Assembly: GCA_030698645.1 (NCBI GenBank)
Contig: JAUYMV010000458.1
Coordinates: 1-5,948 of the forward strand
From: Mesorhizobium sp.
GTDB lineage: Bacteria > Pseudomonadota > Alphaproteobacteria > Rhizobiales > Rhizobiaceae
Reading direction: 5' to 3'
DNA length: 5,948 bases
The position numbers and the translations under genes were made by a program. This document shows positions 1 through 4,502 of the stretch, in pieces; position 1 is the stretch's first letter, and each line of letters starts with the position of its first letter. Under the pieces are notes generated by a model. It did no database searches. It was not told where the DNA came from and saw only the letters and a program-made list of their open reading frames with translations.

Positions 1-142
1 TGACGAAGAGCTCCAGCTTGTGGCCCGCGACTTCCTGCTCGTCGATCGACACGATCTGGCCGACGCCATGCGCCGGATAGACGATGTATTCGCCGGTCTT
101 GAAACCGTTGCGGGCTGCGGGCTTTTTCTGCGGGGTGGCCAT
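1..142 (-). CDS. carD: CarD-family transcriptional regulator (N-terminal part, cut by window edge)
   Basis: Reading the minus strand from the ATG at 142-140 gives 47 codons that run off the left edge. The visible protein has a short basic lead (MATPQKKPAARNG), then FKTGEYIVYPAHGVGQIVSI and a segment ending KLELFV. That pattern of a G-E-x-I-V-Y-P-x-H-G-V-G motif followed by a conserved strand is the RNA polymerase-interacting, Tudor-like domain that opens CarD/CdnL proteins. Family members bind the RNAP beta subunit and stabilise open complexes, notably at rRNA and tRNA promoters. The C-terminal DNA-binding domain lies outside the window. The start is the first possible in frame, because a TGA sits two codons upstream (151-149). 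The Shine-Dalgarno AGGAG (154-158) is 11 nt away, longer than usual, and a GC-rich palindrome lies just upstream of it. The family call is from recognised motifs; the symbol is used loosely, since rhizobial members are also called cdnL. Confidence 0.9.
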   Translation of the reverse strand, partial: MATPQKKPAARNGFKTGEYIVYPAHGVGQIVSIDEQEVAGHKLELFV

Positions 143-164
143 TACGCTTCATACTCCTGTTCGA

Positions 165-178
165 CCGGCCGCGGCCGG
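165..178. promoter_or_regulatory. Perfect 14-bp GC palindrome beside the carD ribosome binding site
   Basis: CCGGCCGCGGCCGG is its own reverse complement. It lies 22 bp upstream of the carD ATG and 6 bp upstream of its AGGAG. In the carD mRNA it could fold as a very short GC hairpin, or the DNA could be a protein-binding dyad. In a GC-rich genome such words arise by chance fairly often, so a role is only suggested by position. Confidence 0.3.
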
Positions 179-373
179 GGAATGCTGCGGCCTCTGCGGG
201 CCTTGCGCAATGCGGGGCACAAATGGGCAGCGTTCCGGAACATGGCGGGCTTTGGCGCACAACAAGTGAAAGCGCCTGGCCCAGGTCGCCCTGGTCCGAA
301 ATGCTGTTGCAAACCTTTCAACGGGTAAGGCTTAGCGCCATGAAAAGACGTGGTGTCACCGGCATGTAGAGAA

Positions 374-402
374 TGGATATCACATTTTCTCCCCGGAATC
401 AA
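374..402 (-). promoter_or_regulatory. Possible sigma-70-type promoter upstream of carD
   Basis: On the minus strand TTGATT (402-397) is followed after 17 nt by TATCCA (379-374). The -35 is a fair match to TTGACA; the -10 is weak beyond TAT. A shifted reading, TTGTTG-17-TGATAT, overlaps it. Transcription would start near 367, giving a carD leader of about 225 nt, which is long. I saw no better promoter closer to carD. The call rests on spacing and the local AT-rich composition. Confidence 0.25.
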
Positions 403-449
403 CAATTTGCCGCAAACGCGAAGGGACGGGCGCCGGAACCGTGCCCGGC

Positions 450-513
450 AGCCGGCAAAACGGCCCGCGGATTTGCGCGCCGCCCGGCGCGGCGGCCCCG
501 TGTTTTGCCGGCT
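450..513. repeat. 12-bp perfect inverted repeat with 40-nt loop
   Basis: AGCCGGCAAAAC at 450-461 is exactly matched by its reverse complement GTTTTGCCGGCT at 502-513. The 40-nt interior is very GC-rich and contains a smaller hairpin, CGCGCC-GCCC-GGCGCG, at 476-491. The whole could form a cruciform or a long RNA stem with a nested hairpin. There is no T-tract beyond either arm, so it is not a standard intrinsic terminator. No gene overlaps it. It may be a remnant of a small palindromic repeat element or a structured RNA; neither is shown. Confidence 0.5.
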
Positions 514-563
514 TGGACGCAATCGGCTGCATTTAATAGGATTCGCCAACGGGGCCGTCTTAT

Positions 564-578
564 GCCTAGATATTAGGC
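564..578. promoter_or_regulatory. Dyad GCCTA-GATAT-TAGGC ahead of the small ORF
   Basis: A 5-bp inverted repeat with an AT-rich 5-nt centre ends 20 bp before the ATG at 599. The size and AT centre resemble a small operator, and the AT-rich core could overlap a -10 region. I could not find a -35 at correct spacing, so this stays a low-confidence site. Confidence 0.2.
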
Positions 579-598
579 GGTGGGAATGGGTGTGGGCA

Positions 599-853
599 AT
601 GACGACAACTGACCAGGATTTTCTGGCCCGTGCGAGCGAACTCGTGTCGGCCGCGACGCTCAGCGCGCTGATCGATCGGCTCGAGGCGCGCGGCGCCATC
701 TCGCGGCGCGACGTGCGCGAGATCTACGAATGGACGGCGCACAGCATCGGCCAACTGCATGCCGACGGAAACGGGCGGCCTGATCCGGTGATCGACATGG
801 CGGCCGGCCTGATCGCCGCGAAACTGCAGTCGCTGAGGGAGCGGCAGTGGTAG
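599..853 (+). CDS. Small 84-aa conserved-looking hypothetical protein
   Basis: I do not recognise this protein. The 84 residues start MTTTDQDFLARASELVSAAT and are predicted mostly helical, with one amphipathic stretch around residues 15-50 (SALIDRLEARGAISRRDVRE then IYEWTAHSIGQL) and a second near residues 60-82. There is no signal peptide, membrane segment, cysteine cluster or obvious enzymatic motif. The interior is rich in charged residues and G/C-ending codons, as in real genes here, and the reading frame ends cleanly just before the tRNA. The start is uncertain: ATG 599 has no clear Shine-Dalgarno, and an in-frame GTG three codons upstream (590) is possible. It converges on the tRNA-Glu gene, 22 nt away. 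The mixed alpha-helical pattern could fit a small adaptor or dimerising protein, but no function should be assumed. Confidence 0.65.
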   Translation: MTTTDQDFLARASELVSAATLSALIDRLEARGAISRRDVREIYEWTAHSIGQLHADGNGRPDPVIDMAAGLIAAKLQSLRERQW

Positions 854-875
854 GGTCGGTTCCGCGGAAGAAGTC

Positions 876-950
876 TGGTACGCCCAAGGGGAATCGAACC
901 CCTGTTCCCGCCGTGAGAGGGCGGTGTCCTGACCGCTAGACGATGGGCGC
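876..950 (-). tRNA. tRNA-Glu (anticodon CTC), CCA encoded
   Basis: The minus strand folds as a complete tRNA. The acceptor stem GCGCCCA (950-944) pairs with TGGGCGT (886-880), including a terminal G-T pair. It is followed by discriminator A and an encoded CCA (878-876). The anticodon stem CCGCC/GGCGG encloses the loop CTCTCAC, placing the anticodon CTC at 917-915. The T arm is AGGGG-TTCGATT-CCCCT. The D-arm sequence with TCTAGCGGTCAGGAC and the whole anticodon arm closely match bacterial tRNA-Glu. It reads the codon GAG. It lies convergent to the small gene at 599 and has its own promoter at 967-995. No T-rich terminator follows; a 10-bp palindrome TTCCGCGGAA (860-869) lies just downstream. 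Confidence 0.97.
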
Positions 951-966
951 GAACCGGAACAGGGCG

Positions 967-995
967 GATATATTCCGGCCGGCTCAGAAATGCAA
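967..995 (-). promoter_or_regulatory. Promoter of tRNA-Glu
   Basis: On the minus strand TTGCAT (995-990) is followed after exactly 17 nt by TATATC (972-967). The predicted start, about 7 nt on, lies roughly 10 nt before the mature tRNA 5' end at 950. The sequence right after the -10 is CGCCC, a GC-rich discriminator typical of stringently controlled stable-RNA promoters. A 7-bp inverted repeat, CGGCCGG (976-982) and CCGGCCG (996-1002), brackets the -35. The assignment rests on spacing and position; start site and regulation are inferred. Confidence 0.6.
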
Positions 996-1078
996 CCGGC
1001 CGCTCGATCTGAAAAGCTGGCAGTCGCGCAATCTGAAAAGCCGGTGGCCGCGCGAACTGAAGAGCCGGCGACAAAGCA
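983..1078. repeat. 24-bp tandem repeat, three clear copies plus one degenerate
   Basis: Three successive 24-nt units start at 1007, 1031 and 1055, opening ATCTGAAAAGC, ATCTGAAAAGC and AACTGAAGAGC. Units 1 and 2 are nearly identical over their first half and share the CGCGC-type ending. A fourth unit, 983-1006, matches unit 1 at about 15 of 24 positions. As 24 is a multiple of three, translations in every frame show an 8-residue period (for example SEKLAVAQ then SEKPVAAR on the plus strand). The array starts inside the tRNA-Glu promoter and extends upstream of it. I see no sign that it is translated. Confidence 0.7.
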
Positions 1079-1157
1079 AGCGCAAATCCGACGTGCCCGC
1101 TTGGATGCAACCTCGCGCGCGGTGGGGCGTTGCGCCTTCGTCCATACAAATGCCGAA

Positions 1158-1207
1158 ATCCGACCGGCATAGGGACCGACAGATCCGACCGGCATGGAAA
1201 CCGATGT
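1158..1207. repeat. 25-bp imperfect tandem duplication upstream of DUF3108 gene
   Basis: ATCCGACCGGCAT occurs at 1158-1170 and again at 1183-1195. The two 25-nt units agree at about 19 of 25 positions, including a shared ACCGA in the second half. The array ends about 43 bp before the start codon at 1251. Two sites spaced about 2.4 helical turns apart could be operator copies, or this may be simple slippage duplication. Confidence 0.55.
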
Positions 1208-1250
1208 CGCGGGTCGTCCGGAATCGCATGAAGAGACAGGAAATCAGTCG

Positions 1251-2042
1251 ATGAAGTTCGTGTCCGCTGGCATCGCCGGATTGATGGCGCTCGGCGCGTC
1301 GGCGTGGCCCGTCGCCGCCGAGGTTGCCGCGCCGCAGAGCTTCCGCGCCGACTATTCGATCTCGATTCTCGGGCTCAACATCGCGCGCACCACATTCCGC
1401 TCGACGATCGAGGGCGACCGTTTCGAGCTGACCGGGTCGCTGTCGAGCTCGGGCATCGCGAAGATATTCGACAACACCAAGGGCACCACCTCGGTCAATG
1501 GCCGCTTCGGCGAGGCGCTGGCCAAGCCCGACTCCTACCTGCTCAACTACATTTCGGGCGACAAGAAGAAGAAGACCGAGATCACATTCGCCAACGGACG
1601 CGTATCGCGGACCGAGAACGTGCCGCCGCTGAAGAAGCGCGCCGAATGGGTCGGCATCGGCGCCGACGACCTGGCTGCGGTCGCGGATCCGATTTCCGCC
1701 ACGATGGTGCGCGCCAGCAGCCTCAAGGACGTCTGCAATCATACGCTCAGGGTCTACGACGGCGAACTGCGCGCCGACCTCGCCCTCTCGCTCGTCGGAA
1801 TCGGGCCGGCGGAGGCTGCCGGCTTCAGCGGCGACGCGGTGACCTGCCGGGCGCGCTTCCTGCCGGTCGGCGGCTACAAGCCCGGCCACAAGTCGCTTGA
1901 ATACCTCAAGAATAAAAGCAAGATCCTGATCGCCTTCGCGCAGCTCGGAACGACCGGCATCTATGCGCCGATCCGGGCGACGGCCGGCACCGAGATCGGA
2001 ACGCTCACCATCACCGCGCGGCGCTTCGAAGCGGTGAAATAG
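1251..2042 (+). CDS. DUF3108 domain-containing secreted protein
   Basis: A 263-aa protein with a Sec-type signal peptide: MKF, a hydrophobic core (IAGLMALGASAWPVAA) and likely cleavage after residue 23 (VAA|E). The mature part opens with FRADYSISILGLNIARTTF, the characteristic beta-strand of DUF3108 proteins, followed by alternating strands, a lysine run DKKKKTEITF near residues 102-111, and two cysteines (CNHTLRVYDG and VTCRARF) that could form a disulfide in the periplasm. The family is expected to be periplasmic or envelope-associated and has no settled biochemical function. The chosen ATG has an AGGAAA at 1238-1243 with good spacing; an in-frame ATG at 1194 would place the start inside the 25-bp duplication and destroy the signal peptide, so it was rejected. 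The exporter gene begins 37 nt after the stop, so cotranscription is likely. Confidence 0.88.
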   Translation: MKFVSAGIAGLMALGASAWPVAAEVAAPQSFRADYSISILGLNIARTTFRSTIEGDRFELTGSLSSSGIAKIFDNTKGTTSVNGRFGEALAKPDSYLLNYISGDKKKKTEITFANGRVSRTENVPPLKKRAEWVGIGADDLAAVADPISATMVRASSLKDVCNHTLRVYDGELRADLALSLVGIGPAEAAGFSGDAVTCRARFLPVGGYKPGHKSLEYLKNKSKILIAFAQLGTTGIYAPIRATAGTEIGTLTITARRFEAVK

Positions 2043-2043
2043 G

Positions 2044-2056
2044 CCGCCTTCGGCGG
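2044..2056 (+). other. Short GC stem-loop after the DUF3108 stop codon
   Basis: CCGCC-TTC-GGCGG forms a 5-bp stem with a 3-nt loop one base after the TAG. No T-run follows, so it is at best a weak pause or an mRNA 3' end stabiliser between two probable operon genes. It could also be chance in GC-rich DNA. Confidence 0.25.
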
Positions 2057-2079
2057 ACGACGGGGTATCGGGGGACGTC

Positions 2080-2967
2080 TTGGCGCGGGCTACATTGATC
2101 GGTTTTTCGGCCGTCGCCATGTGGGCGCTGCTGGCGCTTCTGACCGACGCGTCGGGCGAGGTGCCGCCATTCCTGCTGTCGGCGCTGGCCTTTTCGATCG
2201 GCACGGCGATCGGCATTGCTGCGCGGCTGGCGGGGCTTGCGCCCGGCTCGACGACGAAGGTGCCGGCCGTCGTCTGGTTGATCGGCATCGCCGGCCTGTT
2301 CGGCTATCATTTCCTCTACTTCACCGCGCTGCGCAACGCGCCGGCCGTCGAGGCGAGCCTGATCGCCTATCTGTGGCCGTTGTTCATCGTGGTCGGCTCC
2401 GCGCTGATGCCTGGCGAGCGGCTGCGTTGGCACCATGTCGCCGGTGCGCTGCTCGGGCTTGCCGGCACCGCGCTGATCGTCACCAGGGGCGGCTCGGTCG
2501 CCTTCGAGGCGCGCTACGCCTTCGGCTATGCGATGGCGTTTGCCTGCGCCTTCGTATGGGCGGCCTATTCACTTGCGTCGCGGCGCTTTCCGGCGGTGCC
2601 GACATCGACGGTGACCTGGTTCTGCGCGGCGACCGCCGTGCTGTCGCTCGCCTGCCACCTGGCGCTGGAGGAGACCGTGTGGCCGCAAGGGCCCGGCCAG
2701 TGGGCGGCGGTCGCCGGGCTTGGCCTGATGCCTGTCGGCGCGGCCTTCTATGCGTGGGATTTCGGCGTCAAGCACGGCAACATCCAGGTGCTCGGCGCGG
2801 CGAGCTATGCCGCGCCGCTGCTGTCGACGCTGGTGCTGATCGCCGGCGGATTCGCCGGCGCCGAGCCGGTCGTCCTCGCCGCCTGCGCGATGATCACGGC
2901 GGGCGCCGTGCTGGCGGCAAAGAGCATGATCTGGCGCTCGCGCCAGCCGCTGCCGGCGGAGGCGTGA
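2080..2967 (+). CDS. EamA/DMT-superfamily exporter, YddG-like
   Basis: A 295-aa inner-membrane protein with ten predicted helices at about residues 4-21, 30-51, 63-84, 90-110, 117-136, 146-167, 177-196, 208-230, 238-259 and 265-286. This is the two-times-five EamA architecture of the drug/metabolite transporter superfamily. The opening ATLIGFSAVAMWALLALL and the later ASLIAYLWPLFIV resemble the aromatic amino-acid exporter YddG (ATLIG start, NYLWP motif), so export of an amino acid or related metabolite is the best guess; the substrate is not shown. The start is a TTG at 2080 with GGGGA at 2071-2075, close to the start. It is preferred over the ATG at 2119 because the first helix and ATLIG motif precede that ATG. 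The stop TGA overlaps the next gene's ATG by one base, so translation is probably coupled. Confidence 0.87.
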   Translation: MARATLIGFSAVAMWALLALLTDASGEVPPFLLSALAFSIGTAIGIAARLAGLAPGSTTKVPAVVWLIGIAGLFGYHFLYFTALRNAPAVEASLIAYLWPLFIVVGSALMPGERLRWHHVAGALLGLAGTALIVTRGGSVAFEARYAFGYAMAFACAFVWAAYSLASRRFPAVPTSTVTWFCAATAVLSLACHLALEETVWPQGPGQWAAVAGLGLMPVGAAFYAWDFGVKHGNIQVLGAASYAAPLLSTLVLIAGGFAGAEPVVLAACAMITAGAVLAAKSMIWRSRQPLPAEA

Positions 2968-3638
2968 TGCCGTTTGCGGGGGGCTTGAGCGAAACCGCCA
3001 ACGGCACGCTGCTGTTTGCCGTACTGCTGGCCGTCTTCTACGGCTTCATGGCAGGCCATCCGCCGTCCTGGCGGCGGACGCTCGCCAAGGCCGGCGGCGT
3101 GCTGCTGCTGGCGCTTCTGGCCGCCGTGCAGGGCGGGCCGGCGCTGCTGGTGGCCGCCCTCCTGCTCAGCGCCGCCGGCGACGCCTTTCTGGCGCAGAAC
3201 GGCGAACGCGCCTTCATGGCGGGCCTCGCCAGCTTCCTGCTGGCGCATCTGGCCTATGTCGCGCTGTTCGCGCTCTCCGGAGAGGGGGTCGGGTTGATCG
3301 TCGCCGAACCGTGGCGCATCGCGCTCGGGCTCGCCATGCTGGCTTCGGTCGGCCTGCTGGTGGGACTGCTCTGGCCGGCGCTGCCCGGCGCGATGCGCGG
3401 GCCGGTGGCGCTCTACGCGGCGGCGATCCTCGCCATGGGGCTCGGCGCGCTCACCGTGCCGGTTGCGCCGGTGGTCGGCGGCGCGGTGCTGTTCATGGCG
3501 TCGGACGGGCTGCTGGCGACGGGCAGGTTCCTGATTCCGCCCGCCTCGCCGCATCACGGCTGGGCGCAGCCGGCCGTCTGGGCGCTCTACTTTTCGGCGC
3601 AGGCGATGATCACGCTCGGAGTCCTGCTCTCGTTCTAG
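2967..3638 (+). CDS. YhhN-family (TMEM86-like) lysoplasmalogenase
   Basis: A 223-aa protein with eight predicted helices, the normal size and topology of the YhhN family. Diagnostic motifs are all present: [14 protein letters not shown] (K41) in helix 2, [11 protein letters not shown] with G71-D72 in helix 3, [12 protein letters not shown] with H94 in helix 4, [15 protein letters not shown] with S179-D180 in helix 7, and [11 protein letters not shown] in the last helix. The conserved acidic residues D72 and D180 fit the family's proposed hydrolase site. Characterised members cleave the vinyl-ether bond of lysoplasmalogens; since few aerobic alphaproteobacteria are known to make plasmalogens, the substrate here may be another ether or lysolipid. 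The start ATG at 2967 overlaps the exporter's TGA, with GGAGG at 2958-2962. The frame is open far upstream, but that part is a shadow of the exporter gene. Its stop shares a CTAG with the convergent gloB stop. Confidence 0.88.
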   Translation: MPFAGGLSETANGTLLFAVLLAVFYGFMAGHPPSWRRTLAKAGGVLLLALLAAVQGGPALLVAALLLSAAGDAFLAQNGERAFMAGLASFLLAHLAYVALFALSGEGVGLIVAEPWRIALGLAMLASVGLLVGLLWPALPGAMRGPVALYAAAILAMGLGALTVPVAPVVGGAVLFMASDGLLATGRFLIPPASPHHGWAQPAVWALYFSAQAMITLGVLLSF

Positions 3639-4402
3639 GCATTGTCCTTGCGCTTGCGGATTTCGGCGAAGACGGCCTCGTCGGAGGCGGTTTCCATGCC
3701 GAGGTTGCGGCGGATCACCTTGTCGTGCCAGCGCAGGAACGGGTTCGTCGCCATCTCGGCGCCGAGCGTCGTCGGCAGGGTCGGCTTGCCGTCGGCGCGC
3801 AGCGCGTCGACCTCCCTTGCCCGTTCCTTGAGCGCCGAATTGGTCGGATCGATGGTCAGCGCGAAACGGGCATTGGACTGGGTGTATTCGTGGCCGCAAT
3901 GGATCGCGGTGTCGAGCGGCAGCTGGACCAGCTTCTTCAGCGACGCCAGCATGTCGGCCGGCCCGCGCTCGAACAGCCGGCCGCAGCCGAGCGAAAACAG
4001 CGTGTCGCCGGCAAACAGCAGCTACGCGCCCGGCAGGAAATAGCAGACATGGCCGGCGGTGTGGCCGGGCGTCTCGATGACGCGGACCTCATGGCCGCTG
4101 AACAGGAACGTCTCGCCGTCGACGACGGTGCGGTCGATGCCGGGAATCTTCGCCGCCTCGGCCCTCGGCCCGACGATGCTCAGCCCGAAGCGCTGCTTGA
4201 GGGCGAGATTGGCCTCGACATGGTCGCCGTGATGATGCGTCGTCAGGATCAGCGTCGGCCGCCAGCCCGTGCGTTCGATGGCGGCGAGGATCGGCGCCTC
4301 CTCAGGCGCGTCGACGATCGCCGTCTCGCCGGTCCCGGCGTCGTGCAGCAGCACGCCGAAATTGTCGCTGCGGCACATGAACTGTTCGACCATCAATGGC
4401 AT
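3635..4402 (-). pseudogene. gloB: gloB, hydroxyacylglutathione hydrolase (glyoxalase II), interrupted by an in-frame amber codon
   Basis: The frame codes a full-length glyoxalase II of 255 positions, with TAG at codon 127 (plus strand 4024-4022) and no frameshift. Before it are the metallo-beta-lactamase motif THHHGDH (H56, H58, D60, H61) and ETPGHTAGH (H114). After it come [15 protein letters not shown] (bridging D133), CGHEYT (H171) and the C-terminal glutathione-binding part with NPFLR. An intact enzyme would hydrolyse S-lactoylglutathione to lactate and glutathione. A protein ending at 126 lacks D133, H171 and the substrate domain and should be inactive; the ATG at 3952 could only start a fragment after D133. 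The start at 4402 is supported by GGGAG at 4413-4417 with 8-nt spacing. The uninterrupted second half argues for a very recent mutation, sequencing error or readthrough. K, E and Q are each one change from TAG at this position. Confidence 0.88.
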
Positions 4403-4430
4403 GCTGTCGGATCTCCCGGGGGTTGGCCGC

Positions 4431-4459
4431 AAGATAGGGTGCGGGCCGCCGCATGTCAC
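4431..4459 (-). promoter_or_regulatory. Promoter of gloB
   Basis: On the minus strand GTGACA (4459-4454) is followed after exactly 17 nt by TATCTT (4436-4431), a good sigma-70-type match. The start would be near 4424, leaving a leader of about 22 nt that still contains the GGGAG ribosome site at 4413-4417. It is back-to-back with, and does not overlap, the methyltransferase promoter. Confidence 0.55.
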
Positions 4460-4467
4460 CGGCTTCC

Positions 4468-4496
4468 TTGAACAACGCGGTCCGGACCGCTACCGT
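4468..4496 (+). promoter_or_regulatory. Possible leaderless promoter of the methyltransferase gene, with a palindrome in its spacer
   Basis: TTGAAC (4468-4473) is followed after exactly 17 nt by TACCGT (4491-4496), and the ATG begins 7 nt after the -10. A start at the A of the ATG would give a leaderless mRNA, which agrees with the lack of any Shine-Dalgarno before 4503. The spacer contains the perfect 14-bp palindrome GCGGTCCGGACCGC (4477-4490), ideally placed for a repressor or activator. The -10 is a weak match, so the promoter call is moderate. Confidence 0.4.
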
Positions 4497-4502
4497 CCGC
4501 CC

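Larger units (their letters stand above)
143..598. other. Gene-free region between carD and the small ORF at 599
   Basis: About 456 bp separate the divergent starts of carD and the 84-aa gene. The open frames crossing it on either strand have Arg/Pro/Cys-rich translations with no recognisable domain and look like GC-driven shadows. It holds a 14-bp palindrome (165-178), a 10-bp palindrome GTTCCGGAAC (232-241), a short CCTGG-C-CCAGG dyad (275-285), a possible minus-strand promoter (374-402), a 12-bp inverted repeat (450-461 and 502-513) and a dyad GCCTA-GATAT-TAGGC (564-578). The part from about 300 to 420 is AT-richer than its surroundings, which fits a promoter zone. A small RNA cannot be excluded. 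Confidence 0.5.
951..1250. other. Gene-free region between tRNA-Glu and the DUF3108 gene
   Basis: About 300 bp with the tRNA promoter at its left end and two unrelated short repeat families: the 24-bp tandem array (983-1078) and a 25-bp imperfect duplication (1158-1207). A 60-codon frame starting at the ATG at 990 has its start inside the tRNA promoter and no ribosome binding site, so I do not call it a gene. The promoter of the downstream DUF3108 gene should lie in the right half, but I see no good -35/-10 pair; an AT-rich CATACAAAT at 1143-1151 is the only candidate -10 area. Confidence 0.5.

Noticed and set aside
150..152. Alternative carD start at the ATG 10 nt upstream (minus strand 152-150)
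   Set aside because: It is in a different frame from the CarD protein and yields no recognisable sequence.
142..699. Long minus-strand open frame (185 codons) across the carD upstream region
   Set aside because: Arg/Ser/Cys-rich translation without any domain, overlaps the 84-aa gene on the other strand, and ends exactly where carD starts; typical of GC-rich DNA with few stops.
860..869. TTCCGCGGAA palindrome as a tRNA-Glu terminator
   Set aside because: It has no loop and no following T-run, so it does not fit an intrinsic terminator; likely a chance GC-rich palindrome.
915..917. tRNA with a CTC anticodon as an amber suppressor explaining the gloB stop
   Set aside because: CTC reads GAG, not TAG; a suppressor would need CTA. 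This tRNA is a normal tRNA-Glu.
983..1078. Possible CRISPR array
   Set aside because: The 24-bp units are directly adjacent with no unique spacers, have no dyad typical of CRISPR repeats, and there are no cas genes in the window.
990..1172. Plus-strand 60-codon frame with an 8-residue periodic sequence
   Set aside because: The periodicity comes from the 24-bp DNA repeat; the ATG lies in the tRNA-Glu -35 element, there is no ribosome binding site, and the second half has no protein-like pattern.
984..2288. 434-codon minus-strand open frame
   Set aside because: Antisense to the DUF3108 gene, whose signal peptide and family motifs are clear; the antisense translation is Arg/Ala/Gly-rich low-complexity.
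2121..2966. Extended N-terminus for the YhhN protein
   Set aside because: This part of the frame is a shadow of the exporter gene, Arg/Ala-rich and without membrane segments; a good ribosome site and ATG exist at 2958-2969.
4022..4024. Frameshift or IS insertion as the cause of the gloB break
   Set aside because: The frame is identical on both sides, length matches a normal GloB, and no inserted or deleted sequence is present; the lesion is one codon.
4269..4502. Extended N-terminus for the methyltransferase
   Set aside because: It would run antisense through gloB and its promoter; the family-like N-terminus begins at 4503.
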